Made by a program: the position numbers and the translations under genes. This document shows positions 7,874-16,212 of a stretch of DNA of 64,000 bases, piece after piece. The number at the start of each line of letters is the position of its first letter. The stretch's first letter is position 1. The notes below the pieces were generated by a model. It searched no databases. It was not told the origin of the DNA and saw only the letters and a list, made by a program, of their open reading frames with translations. Origin of the DNA: Hymenobacter actinosclerus (GTDB taxonomy: Bacteria > Bacteroidota > Bacteroidia > Cytophagales > Hymenobacteraceae); assembly GCF_900111515.1 (NCBI RefSeq), contig NZ_FOHS01000004.1, positions 124,001 through 188,000 of the forward strand, written 5' to 3'.

Positions 7874-10348
7874 ATGCACAACAAATACTCGGTAGCAGCA
7901 CTATTGTTGCTGGGCGGCCTCAGTTCATCGGCCGCCTTCGCCCAGGATTATTCGCGGGTTCAAAGTAAGAGCCTGCGCGACAACGGCACCCCTTATATGG
8001 TGCAGTTCAAGGCCGCCGGCAATGCCTATAAGCTCAGCGACGCGGCAGCCGTGCTGCGCCAGGAGCTGGCACTCAGCAGCTCCGACGAGCTGCTGTCGGC
8101 CGGCACCCAGGCCGATGAGCTGGGCTTCGTGCACGAGAAGTTTCAGCAGTACTACAAAGGCATCAAGGTAGAGCATGCCATTTACGCAGTGCACGCCCGG
8201 CAGGGCAACGTGGAAAGCATCAGCGGGCAGATGGAGAAGGTGGATAACCTGAACGTGACGCCCTCGCTCGACGCCGCCACCGGTTTGCAGCGGGCCATGG
8301 CCTTCGTGGGCGCCAAGGAGTACATGTGGCAGGATGCCCGCGAGGAAGCCGGCCTGAAGCAGCAGCAGGCCAACCCCAATGCCACCTACAAGCCCCGGGG
8401 CGAGCTGGTGGTGATGCGCGATGAAACCAGTGGCCAGCCGGCCCTGGCCTGGAAGTTCAACGTGTATGCCAAGGCACCCGTCAGCCGGGCCTACATCTAC
8501 GTCGATGCCCACTCGGGCCGCGTGATTTCGCAGGACGCCATCATCAAGCACGCGGCCGCCACCGGCACCTTCGCCACGGCCTACAGCGGCACCCGCACTA
8601 TGGCCACCGGCACCACCACCGGCGGCTACTACCTGCGCGAAGCCACCCGCGGCCTGGGCATCGAAACCTACAACTGCAAGAAAGGCAACAGCTACACGGC
8701 CGCCACCGACTTCATCGACAACGACAACAACTGGACGGCCGCCGAGTACAACAACGCCAACTTCGACAACGTGGCCGGCGACGCCCACTTCGGCGCCCAG
8801 GCCACCTACGACTACTGGAAGACGGTGCACAACCGCAACTCCTACAACAACGCCGGGGCCAAAATCAAGAGCTACGTGCATTTTGATGACCAGCCCGGCG
8901 GGGCCGGCTACGAAAATGCCTACTGGAACGGCTCGGTGATGACCTACGGCGACGGGGCCAGCACCTTCAAACCCCTGACGGCCCTCGACGTGTGCGGCCA
9001 CGAAATCGGCCATGCCGTGTGCGAAAGCACCGCCAACCTCACCTACGCCAACGAGTCGGGCGCCATGAACGAGGGCTTCTCCGACATCTGGGGCGCCTGC
9101 GTGGAGGCCAAGGCGGTGGCCGACTACGGCCTGACCGGCAAGAGCACCTGGGACATTGGGGAGCAGATTATGAAGAACGGCGGGGCCCTGCGCTCGATGA
9201 GCAACCCCAATCAGTATGGCCAGCCCGACACCTACAAGGGCACGTACTGGAAAGCCACTACCTCTTCGCCCTCCAATGCCAACGACCAGGGCGGCGTGCA
9301 CACCAACTCGGGCGTGCTTAACTACTGGTTCTACCTGCTCAGCCAGGGCGGCTCGGGCACCAACGACATCGGCAGCGCCTACTCGGTAACCGGCCTGGGC
9401 ATCAGCAACGCCGCTAAAATTGCCTACCGTACCGAAAGCGTGTACCTGACGGCTTCCTCGACCTATGCCCAGGCCCGCACGGCCGCCATTTCGGCGGCTA
9501 CCGATTTGTTCGGGGCCGGCTCGGCCCAGGTGACGGCCGTTACCAACGCCTGGTACGCCGTGGGCGTGGGCGCCGCTTCGGGTGGCGGTGGTACTACCCC
9601 GCCGCCGACCGGCGTGACGTACTGCACCAGCAAGGGCAGCAACGTGAGCTACGAGTGGATTGACCTGGTGAAGCTGGGCTCCATCAACCGCACTTCGGGC
9701 GCCGATGGTGGCTACTACAACGGCACGGCCAGCAGCACCAGCATCGCCGCCGGCTCATCGCAGACCATCAACATCTCGGCCGGTTTTGCCTCGACGGCCT
9801 ACACCGAAAACTGGCGCGTCTACATCGACTACAACCAGGACGGTGACTTCTCCGACGCCGGCGAAACGGTGGTGTCGGGCTCTTCGGCCAGCAGCGCCAC
9901 GCTGTCGGCCACCTTCACCGTGCCTTCCACGGCCCGGAGCGGGGCCACGCGCATGCGCGTGGTGCTGAGCGACAATGCCGCCACCACCAGCTGCGGCAGC
10001 TTCAGCTACGGCGAAACCGAAGACTACACCGTTAACATCAGCGGCGGAGCCGGCCTGACGGCGGGCGCCGGCGCAACCGTAGCGGCCCAGAGTGCCTCGC
10101 TCGGCAGCAACAGCTTCGAGAAAGCCCTGACGCTGTATCCTAACCCGGCGGCCAGCGTGGTCAACATTGTGCTGGCGGGCAAAGCTCCGGCCGTATCGGC
10201 CGTCGTTACCGACCTGCGCGGGGCCCGCGTGGCCAACGTGCGCTTCGAGAACGGTCAGCTGGACGTGGCCAATCTGGCCAGCGGCATCTACCTGCTCACC
10301 GTCTCCGACGGGCAGAAGACCTTCCACGAGCGGTTCGTGAAGCAGTAG
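7874..10348 (+). CDS. M4 (thermolysin-like) metallopeptidase with GEVED and T9SS sorting domains
   Basis: An 824-residue secreted protease. In order: signal peptide (cleavage after AFAQ), an FTP/PepSY-type inhibitory propeptide (about 57-225), the M4 catalytic domain (about 227-567), a GEVED domain (about 581-724, ending GETEDYTV) and a type A T9SS sorting domain (about 750-824, starting LYPNPAASVVN). The zinc site is HEIGH at 376-380 with the third ligand Glu400 in NEGFSD, so the active site looks intact. The protein would be exported through Sec and the T9SS to the cell surface or medium to digest protein. The ATG at 7874 fits the signal peptide. Confidence 0.95.
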   Translation: MHNKYSVAALLLLGGLSSSAAFAQDYSRVQSKSLRDNGTPYMVQFKAAGNAYKLSDAAAVLRQELALSSSDELLSAGTQADELGFVHEKFQQYYKGIKVEHAIYAVHARQGNVESISGQMEKVDNLNVTPSLDAATGLQRAMAFVGAKEYMWQDAREEAGLKQQQANPNATYKPRGELVVMRDETSGQPALAWKFNVYAKAPVSRAYIYVDAHSGRVISQDAIIKHAAATGTFATAYSGTRTMATGTTTGGYYLREATRGLGIETYNCKKGNSYTAATDFIDNDNNWTAAEYNNANFDNVAGDAHFGAQATYDYWKTVHNRNSYNNAGAKIKSYVHFDDQPGGAGYENAYWNGSVMTYGDGASTFKPLTALDVCGHEIGHAVCESTANLTYANESGAMNEGFSDIWGACVEAKAVADYGLTGKSTWDIGEQIMKNGGALRSMSNPNQYGQPDTYKGTYWKATTSSPSNANDQGGVHTNSGVLNYWFYLLSQGGSGTNDIGSAYSVTGLGISNAAKIAYRTESVYLTASSTYAQARTAAISAATDLFGAGSAQVTAVTNAWYAVGVGAASGGGGTTPPPTGVTYCTSKGSNVSYEWIDLVKLGSINRTSGADGGYYNGTASSTSIAAGSSQTINISAGFASTAYTENWRVYIDYNQDGDFSDAGETVVSGSSASSATLSATFTVPSTARSGATRMRVVLSDNAATTSCGSFSYGETEDYTVNISGGAGLTAGAGATVAAQSASLGSNSFEKALTLYPNPAASVVNIVLAGKAPAVSAVVTDLRGARVANVRFENGQLDVANLASGIYLLTVSDGQKTFHERFVKQ

Positions 10349-10426
10349 CTTTAATTTAAGCTGTTAGCTGAGAGCTATTAGCTGTTAGCTTCCGTTCGGC
10401 AGTCAACGGCTGCAACGCACAAAGAG

Positions 10427-10453
10427 AAGGCCCGCCAATCGGCGGGCCTTTTT
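10427..10453 (+). terminator. Intrinsic terminator of the M4 peptidase gene
   Basis: Perfect stem AAGGCCCGCC / GGCGGGCCTT with a 4-base loop, followed by TTT. Confidence 0.85.
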
Positions 10454-10511
10454 CGTTAGCAATGGTGTCAGCAATTTCCTGAAGGCAACCAATAAGCAGC
10501 GCTACGTATTC

Positions 10512-10567
10512 CAGCTAACAGCTAACAGCTAACAGCTAACAGCTAACAGCTAACAGCTAACAGCTAA
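10512..10567. repeat. 7-bp tandem repeat, eight copies of CAGCTAA
   Basis: Eight perfect tandem copies. Related sequence in the opposite orientation (AGCTGTTAGCTGAGAGC) lies at 10362-10390, and further decayed copies at 10711-10731, so the whole gap from 10349 to 10735 is a mosaic of these units, the terminator and palindromic element copy 3. Confidence 0.9.
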
Positions 10568-10595
10568 CTGAACTGACAGGCTAATTTGGTGTACA

Positions 10596-10687
10596 GAACG
10601 TCATTCAGAGCGGAGCGAAGAATCTCGCTCGAACAGACGTTGGACAAATTCAAGCGAGATTCTTCGCTGCGCTCTGAATGACGTTCT
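10596..10687. repeat. Palindromic intergenic element, GTCAT family, copy 3
   Basis: Inverted repeat running from AGAACGTCATTCAGAGCGGA to its near-complement ending GAATGACGTTCT, with inner arms GAATCTCGCT. Arms are about 35 bases with a short unique loop. Confidence 0.85.
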
Positions 10688-10735
10688 GCCTACCAATTTA
10701 CCTTGTCAATTCAGCTAGCAGCTAACAGCTCAAAA

Positions 10736-11530
10736 TCACCGGGCCCAGGGCGCGTATTCCAGCTTAAGCTCCAGCTGACCGTAGTTGTCGTTGAGCGAGG
10801 AGGCCGAACGGCTCGACTCGGAGCCGGTAGGAATAAAGGTGCTGATGTCGTCGAGCTGATCGGTGGTCGTGAGCGAGTAGGAACCCTCAAGCGAGGCGTT
10901 GAGCCGCGAGGTGAGCCGCACCGTGACCCCTACGCCCACCGGCAGCGTCAGGGCCAGGGCGGGGTAGTCGTAGCGTTCGGGCTTGAGGTAGGCGGGCGTG
11001 AGGTTGCCGCTGGGCCGCTCGGTGCCCCGGTATGCTTTGGGGCTGTACAGTGCCAGCCCGACACCCACTTTCAGGTAGGGCTTGATGAGGGCCGATTGCC
11101 CGGCCGGCAGCGAGTAGGCACCCGGATCGGTGAGGGGCTCCCAGCGCACGAAGGCCGTGCCCACCCCGTTCTTGCCCTGGAAAGCCAGGCCGCGCTCGGG
11201 CAGGTAGTCCTTGGCCCCGAGCTGCAGGTACGACACCTCGCCGCCCACCTGCCAGTGCGGATGAAACTGGTAGAGCAGGCCCGCGCTCAGGCTGGGACCC
11301 AGAAACTGGTCGCCCAGGCGGCTGGTCAGGTCGCCGTTGTAGTAGCCCACGCCGCCGCCCAGCGTGAAGCGCACGGGCCCTTTGTAATACAGGCGGCCCT
11401 GCTTGTCGTAGTGGCGGGGGCGGCGTTCGGGGCTTAGCGACTGAGCCAGGGCCGAATGCGTAGCGGCCGTTGTGAGCAGCAGGGCCGCCGCGGGCAGAAA
11501 GGAGCGAAGGGTCACGAAGTCAGAAAGCAA
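10736..11530 (-). CDS. Outer-membrane beta-barrel protein
   Basis: A 264-residue protein with a signal peptide (cleavage near SALAQ, about residue 30). The mature part has alternating polar/hydrophobic strands rich in Gly and aromatic residues (FTLGGGVGYYNGDL, PSLSAGLLYQFHPHWQVGGEVSYLQLG, YLKVGVGLALYSP, LELKLEYAPWAR). It ends in an aromatic-containing strand, as in small outer-membrane barrels of the DUF6089/PorG-like kind. A barrel of about eight to ten strands is likely. No enzymatic motif is seen. The assignment to a named family is uncertain. Confidence 0.7.
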   Translation of the reverse strand: MLSDFVTLRSFLPAAALLLTTAATHSALAQSLSPERRPRHYDKQGRLYYKGPVRFTLGGGVGYYNGDLTSRLGDQFLGPSLSAGLLYQFHPHWQVGGEVSYLQLGAKDYLPERGLAFQGKNGVGTAFVRWEPLTDPGAYSLPAGQSALIKPYLKVGVGLALYSPKAYRGTERPSGNLTPAYLKPERYDYPALALTLPVGVGVTVRLTSRLNASLEGSYSLTTTDQLDDISTFIPTGSESSRSASSLNDNYGQLELKLEYAPWAR

Positions 11531-11613
11531 AATGAAGGGCCGGCCGCGCCAAAAGCCCGGCAGCCCGATGCGCCTCTAACGGAAACCGGCCGTAAATGAT
11601 TGTCTGCGGATTA

Positions 11614-11694
11614 GCGGCAAGCTACTAGCCAAAGCTACAAGCGGCCAGCTACAAGCTGACATTCAACATCAGCTTGTAGCTGATGGCTTGCCGC
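11614..11694. repeat. Inverted repeat with AGCT-rich arms
   Basis: Imperfect palindrome with ends GCGGCAAGC / GCTTGCCGC and an inner pair CAGCTACAAGCTGA / TCAGCTTGTAGCTG. It uses the same AGCTnnnAGCT vocabulary as the tandem repeat near 10512. It lies just downstream of the TPR gene and may end its transcript. Confidence 0.7.
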
Positions 11695-11703
11695 TCAATG
11701 TGG

Positions 11704-12444
11704 TTACTTAAACGTGCCTTTGGGGTCGGGCAGGTGGGTGAGCAGGTCGGCAATCAGGCTGAAGTCAACCGAGGCAACGCTGGTGCTCTGGCCTTTGTGC
11801 ACGGCGTCCCAGGCTTCGGCGTACTGCTCCTGGTAGTAGTAGGCGCGGGCCAGCTGCTGCCAGGCGGCGGCGTTGGCGGCGTCCTGGGTGGTCGCTTTCT
11901 GCAGCAGCTCGGTGCCGGTTTTCAGGTCCTTTTTCTTCTTGCCCTGCTCGTAGCGGATGAGGTAGCTCGTGCCCAGATCGGCGAGCAGCGGCGAGTTGGC
12001 AGGAGCCAGCGCTAAGCCCTTTTCCAGCAGCTCAATCGACTGGTCGGGCGTTGGGTTGCTGCTGGCCACCACGCCCAGGCCGTGGTAGGCCTCGGCATTG
12101 TTGGGGTCGAGCACCCAGGCCAGGTTGAAGCGGTAGGCGGCCGTATCGCGCTGGTTTTCGGCCAGGTACTCGTAGCCTTTGCGGCTGAAGAACTGGCTGG
12201 CTTCGGCCCGCGAGGGGAAGCTGCCGGCCAGCCCGGTTACCGTGGCCGGGCCCAGGGCCTGCTCGGCCTGCACTGCCGAAAGGCCGCCGAACAGCGGCTG
12301 GCTGCGGCTGCTGAGCACGGCCTCGCGGGTGGCACCGGCGGCGGCCGTTTTGGCGGCCTTGCCCTTCCGCTGGGCCAACGCCGGCTGCAGTCCGGCCCCG
12401 AGCAGAAGCGCGGCGAGAAGAAGGGAGGAAATCGGGAGTTTCAT
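11704..12444 (-). CDS. TPR-repeat secreted protein
   Basis: A 246-residue protein with a signal peptide (cleavage after PALAQ, about residue 25). The region from about residue 85 carries tetratricopeptide-like helices (AAYRFNLAWVLDPNNAEAYHGLGVVA, SIELLEKGLALAPANSPLLADLGTSYLI, AAAWQQLARAYYYQEQYAEAWDAVHKG), so it probably mediates protein-protein contacts in the periplasm. A TATCTTTG box lies 59 bases upstream. Divergent to the alpha/beta hydrolase gene; no functional partner is evident. Confidence 0.8.
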   Translation of the reverse strand: MKLPISSLLLAALLLGAGLQPALAQRKGKAAKTAAAGATREAVLSSRSQPLFGGLSAVQAEQALGPATVTGLAGSFPSRAEASQFFSRKGYEYLAENQRDTAAYRFNLAWVLDPNNAEAYHGLGVVASSNPTPDQSIELLEKGLALAPANSPLLADLGTSYLIRYEQGKKKKDLKTGTELLQKATTQDAANAAAWQQLARAYYYQEQYAEAWDAVHKGQSTSVASVDFSLIADLLTHLPDPKGTFK

Positions 12445-12503
12445 CGAACAGGAAAATAGCGGTAGGAAGGCTTGCGGCTGGCTTAACCGGTGCCGCTGCC
12501 TGC

Positions 12504-12511
12504 CAAAGATA
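12504..12511 (-). promoter_or_regulatory. -7 box of the TPR gene
   Basis: TATCTTTG on the reverse strand, an exact match to TAnnTTTG, 59 bases before the start codon. No clear -33 element. Confidence 0.5.
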
Positions 12512-12680
12512 CGCCCGCCGCCCCAACCCTGCCCCCAAGGGCCCGGCCGGGCCCAACCTGCCGGCTGCCGCGGCCGTAAGGGCCCCAGCCGTGGCAATCC
12601 GGCCCGCGGGTCCCGTCGTAACTGCGCTGTGGTGCTGCCCGTGGCGGCCGCTTGCTGCTTCCTCGTTTTTCTCCTGCCCG

Positions 12681-13559
12681 ATGCGTTTTCTTTTCCTGCG
12701 GCTGCTGCCGGCCCTGCTGCTTACGGCAGTGCTGCTGGCCGTTGCTACCGAGTACAGCGTGGCCCGCCCCAGCCGCCGCACCGCCGATATTGCCTACGTG
12801 CCGGCCACCGACTCGGCCTACGGCGCCGGCCGGCAGCTGCTCGATGTGTACGCACCCAAAGCCCGCGCCGCCCGGCCCTACCCGGTGGTGGTGTTCATTC
12901 ATGGCGGCAACTGGGACAGCGGCAGCAAGAACCTGTACTCGTTTGTGGGGCGGCGCCTGGCCAAGCAGGGCGTGGTGGCCGTGGTGATAAGCTACCGGCT
13001 GGCGCCCGCCGTGCACGTACCCCAGATGGCCGACGACTGCGCCCGGGCCGTCATCTGGACCCGCCGCCACATTGCCGACTACGGCGGCGACCCGGACCGG
13101 CTGTTCCTGCTGGGCCACTCGGCCGGGGGCGGCCTGGCGGCCCTGCTGGCCACCGACGATGCCCGCTTCCGGCGCTGGGGCGAAGCCACCAACCCGGTGC
13201 GCGGCGTGGTGCTCGACGATGCCGCCGGCCTTGATATGTACGACTACCTGAAAAAGCTGGCCTACCCCGGCGACCGGCAGTTCCTGGTGCCCTTTGGCCC
13301 CCACCCGGCCAGCTGGCGGCAGATGTCGGCGGTGTACCACCTCACGCCCCGGACGCCCCCTTTCCTCCTCTTCGTGGGCGGCGAAACCTACCCGTCCATC
13401 AGCAGCAGCAGCGCCGAATTCCGCGACAAGCTCGTAAGCCTGGGCCACCACCCCTACTACCAGGTGCTGCCCGGCAAAAAGCACATTCCCATGGTACTGC
13501 AGCTGTACTGGCAGCACAACATCATCTATCAAAAGCTGCTGCCCTTTGTACATGAGTAA
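12681..13559 (+). CDS. Alpha/beta hydrolase (esterase/BD-FAE-like), secreted
   Basis: A 292-residue hydrolase with an N-terminal hydrophobic signal or anchor (MRFLFLRLLPALLLTAVLLA). The oxyanion-hole motif is HGGNWDSGS, the nucleophile elbow is GHSAGGG, and a C-terminal His in GKKHIPM completes the triad; the acid is probably the Asp or Glu shortly before it. The layout matches carboxylesterases of the HSL/BD-FAE group, which cleave short acyl esters, often from polysaccharides. The ATG at 12681 gives the signal sequence. It is divergent from the TPR gene. Confidence 0.85.
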   Translation: MRFLFLRLLPALLLTAVLLAVATEYSVARPSRRTADIAYVPATDSAYGAGRQLLDVYAPKARAARPYPVVVFIHGGNWDSGSKNLYSFVGRRLAKQGVVAVVISYRLAPAVHVPQMADDCARAVIWTRRHIADYGGDPDRLFLLGHSAGGGLAALLATDDARFRRWGEATNPVRGVVLDDAAGLDMYDYLKKLAYPGDRQFLVPFGPHPASWRQMSAVYHLTPRTPPFLLFVGGETYPSISSSSAEFRDKLVSLGHHPYYQVLPGKKHIPMVLQLYWQHNIIYQKLLPFVHE

Positions 13560-13565
13560 CTACTT

Positions 13566-13650
13566 GTCATCCTGAGCTTGCGAAGGATCTGTACAGAAGC
13601 TTATAATGGATGTTAGCTTCTGTACAGATCCTTCGCAAGCTCAGGGCGAC
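13566..13650. repeat. Palindromic intergenic element, GTCAT family, copy 4
   Basis: Inverted repeat with ends GTCATCCTGAGCTTGCGAAG and CTTCGCAAGCTCAGGGCGAC and inner arms GATCTGTACAGAAGCT. Its right end overlaps the last ten bases of the methyltransferase gene, whose stop codon (13641-13643) lies within the element. Confidence 0.88.
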
Positions 13651-14189
13651 AGACGCTCACTCGCGAACAGCCCCAGCTGGCGCGGTGGGCTTTCCAGCTC
13701 CAGCAGCCATTTTTTGCGCTCCAGGCCGCCGGCATAGCCCGTCAGCTGGCCGCCGGACCCGATGATGCGGTGGCAGGGCCAGATAATGGCCAGCGGATTC
13801 TGGCCGTTGGCCGCGCCCACCGCCCGCACCGCGCCGGGGTTGTCCAGCTGCCGGGCCAGGTCGAGGTAGGACGCTGTGCGGCCGTAGGCCACGGCCAGCA
13901 GCGCCGCCCACACCCGCCGCTGAAACTCGGTGCCGTCCACAACGGCCGTAAGCACCGTAAACGCGCGCAGCTCGCCCCCGAAGTAGGCCTGCAACTGCTC
14001 GTGGGCGGCCCGCAGGCAGGCGGGCACCGCGCCGGCCGGGGTGGCAGTACCGGGGCTGCCGGAAGCCAGAAAGCCCACTGCGCTGAGGCCCGCCTCGGTG
14101 CCGCGCAGCTCCAGCGGGCCGAGGGCGGTGGCCAGCACTGCCCGGGCCGGGGTGCTGGGGCTGAGCAGCAGGGCAGGCGACTCGTTCAT
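13641..14189 (-). CDS. ogt: Methylated-DNA--protein-cysteine S-methyltransferase
   Basis: A 182-residue suicide DNA-repair protein that moves the alkyl group from O6-alkylguanine to its own cysteine. The active-site motif PCHR places the acceptor at Cys139. The DNA-binding helix-turn-helix (VRAVGAANGQNPLAII) and the substrate-binding GYAGGLERKKWLL follow the family pattern. The domain order is that of Ogt: a short alpha/beta N-terminal domain and the catalytic C-terminal domain, with no Ada regulatory part. Its last residues (LSP) and stop are encoded by palindromic element copy 4, so the natural end of the gene may have been displaced by the element. Confidence 0.95.
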   Translation of the reverse strand: MNESPALLLSPSTPARAVLATALGPLELRGTEAGLSAVGFLASGSPGTATPAGAVPACLRAAHEQLQAYFGGELRAFTVLTAVVDGTEFQRRVWAALLAVAYGRTASYLDLARQLDNPGAVRAVGAANGQNPLAIIWPCHRIIGSGGQLTGYAGGLERKKWLLELESPPRQLGLFASERLSP

Positions 14190-14330
14190 CAGAAACTGAA
14201 TTAGATAAAAACGCGGTTTTGCGGCAATTTACTGCCGGTTTCTTGCAGTATGCCGGGGCCGGCAAAGCATCCGCGGACGCAACTGCCTGAGAAAAACCTG
14301 TATATTAGTCTGAGCGAAGCAGGAAAATAT

Positions 14331-14348
14331 AAATCTACGCGTAGATTT
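14331..14348. promoter_or_regulatory. Perfect 18-bp palindrome upstream of the PA14 gene
   Basis: AAATCTACGCGTAGATTT is a perfect dyad 60 bases before the proposed GTG start and just upstream of a weak promoter-like TTGACTGTTGCTTATTTG. Its length and symmetry are those of an operator for a dimeric repressor, but no regulator is encoded nearby. Confidence 0.45.
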
Positions 14349-14408
14349 TTGACTGTTGCTTATTTGCGCCCCTTCCACACCATTTCATCTTCCAAAGCTA
14401 CCTCTATC

Positions 14409-16028
14409 GTGCGACGTTTAATTCTTTGCTCTGCGCTCGGTTTGGGCCTGCTCGGCCAGCTGCCGGCGGTCGGAGCGCTGCCCGTGCGGGCTGCCGCACC
14501 GAAACCCGTCGAATTGCTGCCCGCCCAGGGTTGGGGCACGGGCCTGACGGCCTCTTACTTCAGCAACGGCTCGCTGGCGGGCCAGCCCGTACTCAAGCGG
14601 CAGGATGCGGTCATCGACTTCCGTTGGGGGATGAACTCGCCCGCGCCCGGCCTGCCCGCCGACAACTTCTCGGTGCGCTGGGAAGGGCTGATTGCCGCGC
14701 CCGGCACCGGCCGCTACCGCTTTGTGGCCGTAACCACCGACGAGGTGCGCCTGTGGGTGAACGGCCGGTTGCTGCTCGATACCTGGGACGGCAAGAAGTC
14801 GAACGGCAAGGAAGAAAACGGCGTTTCGCTGGCCGCCGGCGAGAAGGCCACCATCAAGCTCGAATACAACAATGCCTCCGGTGTGGCCGGCATCCAGCTG
14901 CACTGGGTTGCGCCCGGCCAGGGCCCGCAGCTGGTTCCGACCGGCAACCTGTACCCGCTGGGCTCACCCACCACGGCCGACCCGGCCGGCGCGCCGGCCG
15001 TGGCTAAGGCCGCCGTGGCCCCCGCTCCCCGCCCCGAGCCCACCCCCGCCCCGGTGGTAGCTGCCGCCCCGAAGCCCGCTCCGGCCCCGGCAGTGGCCCC
15101 GGCTCCCAAGCCCGCCCCGGCTCCTAAAGTAGCCAAAGCTGCTCCGGCGCCTAAACCTGCCCCGGCCGCGGCAAAGCCCGCGCCGGTTGTAGCGGCAGCA
15201 CCAACCAGGAAGCCGGCAGATGATGACGACCCGGCCCCGGTCGGCGACCTGTCGGGCCTGTACGTTATTACGGTTCGCTCGACGGGCAAGCCGCTGGAAG
15301 TAACCCAGGACCGCCCGGCCACCCTTTCCGAGCAGCTGGCCATGGCCGGCGCGCCACCCGCCGCCGACCCGCAGTGGCGGCTTGAGCCCACCGGCAGCGG
15401 CCTGTACCGCCTGGTGGTGCCCGGCGGCAACAAGGTGCTGGAGGTGCTGGGCAGCTCCACCTCTAACGGTGCCCCCGCCAGCCTCTGGACGTACTACAGC
15501 GGCTACAACCAGCAGTGGAAAGTGGAGCCTACCGGCGACGGTTACTTCAAGCTGATTTCGAAAAACGGCCGCAACAAGGCCCTCACCGATAAGGACTCGG
15601 TTGACGGGGGCGTGCAGCAGTGGCGCTACACGGGCAAGCTAACCCAGCAATGGAAGCTGACGCCGGCCAAAGCCACCGAGGAGCCCGTGCTGGCCGGGGC
15701 CACCAATGCCCGCAAAATCGGCGACAACGGCATGAGCGTGTATCCCAACCCCTCCAATGGGGTGATGCAGATGGCCTACAACCTGAGCGAAGCCAAGCCG
15801 CTGGGCTGGGTGCTCTACAACCAGAACGGCGTGGCCGTGCGCGTGTCCGATTACCGCAAGCAGCCCGCCGGCTCGCACCACCAGACCCTCAACTTCACTG
15901 GCCTGCCCTCCGGCGACTACTACCTGAGCCTGACCGTGGGCGCCAGCAACACCCGCCAGCTGGTGTCCATTCGCCGGCCCAACGCCGAAGCCCCCGAAGT
16001 AGGCGGCGACACCTCGGCGCGCCCGTAG
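14409..16028 (+). CDS. PA14 and ricin-type lectin protein with T9SS sorting domain
   Basis: About 539 residues from a GTG start that opens a convincing signal peptide (RRLILCSALGLGLLGQLP). In order: a PA14 carbohydrate-binding domain (about 42-185, with WVNGRLLLDTWD), a Pro/Ala/Lys-rich linker (about 192-277, ending in an Asp run), a ricin-B-like lectin domain with three QW repeats (PQWRLEP, QQWKVEP, QQWKLTP; about 280-417) and a T9SS type A sorting domain (about 437-530, starting SVYPNPSNG). It looks like a surface polysaccharide-binding protein without a catalytic domain. An upstream in-frame ATG at 14250 would put 53 non-signal residues first and is disfavoured. Confidence 0.85.
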   Translation: MRRLILCSALGLGLLGQLPAVGALPVRAAAPKPVELLPAQGWGTGLTASYFSNGSLAGQPVLKRQDAVIDFRWGMNSPAPGLPADNFSVRWEGLIAAPGTGRYRFVAVTTDEVRLWVNGRLLLDTWDGKKSNGKEENGVSLAAGEKATIKLEYNNASGVAGIQLHWVAPGQGPQLVPTGNLYPLGSPTTADPAGAPAVAKAAVAPAPRPEPTPAPVVAAAPKPAPAPAVAPAPKPAPAPKVAKAAPAPKPAPAAAKPAPVVAAAPTRKPADDDDPAPVGDLSGLYVITVRSTGKPLEVTQDRPATLSEQLAMAGAPPAADPQWRLEPTGSGLYRLVVPGGNKVLEVLGSSTSNGAPASLWTYYSGYNQQWKVEPTGDGYFKLISKNGRNKALTDKDSVDGGVQQWRYTGKLTQQWKLTPAKATEEPVLAGATNARKIGDNGMSVYPNPSNGVMQMAYNLSEAKPLGWVLYNQNGVAVRVSDYRKQPAGSHHQTLNFTGLPSGDYYLSLTVGASNTRQLVSIRRPNAEAPEVGGDTSARP

Positions 16029-16119
16029 TCCTGTTATTGGCTGATGGCTGTTAGCTTTTCCCCGGGCTGACAACCAGGCGAGGCAGGACGCGAAAGATTA
16101 CCTGTCTTCACAACTCGTA

Positions 16120-16167
16120 AAGCGCAATGCCCCATTCCAGTTTCGGAATGGGGCATTGCGCTTTTTT
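16120..16167. terminator. Strong bidirectional hairpin terminator
   Basis: Perfect 19-bp stem AAGCGCAATGCCCCATTCC and its complement with a 6-base loop, followed by TTTTTT. It serves the PA14 gene and possibly the convergent PLD gene. The flanks carry AGCTGTTAGC-type units at 16036-16057 and 16181-16206. Confidence 0.9.
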
Positions 16168-16212
16168 ATGGTCGCTGAAAGCCAACAGCTTCTCAGCCAA
16201 TAGCTTAAAAAG

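Noticed and set aside
7925..9301. A 458-codon reading frame on the reverse strand
   Set aside because: It lies wholly antisense to the M4 metallopeptidase, whose catalytic motifs and domains are complete; the Val/Gly-rich sequence is a by-product of codon bias.
10512..10567. CRISPR-like array
   Set aside because: The 7-bp units are tandem with no spacers and no cas genes are present.
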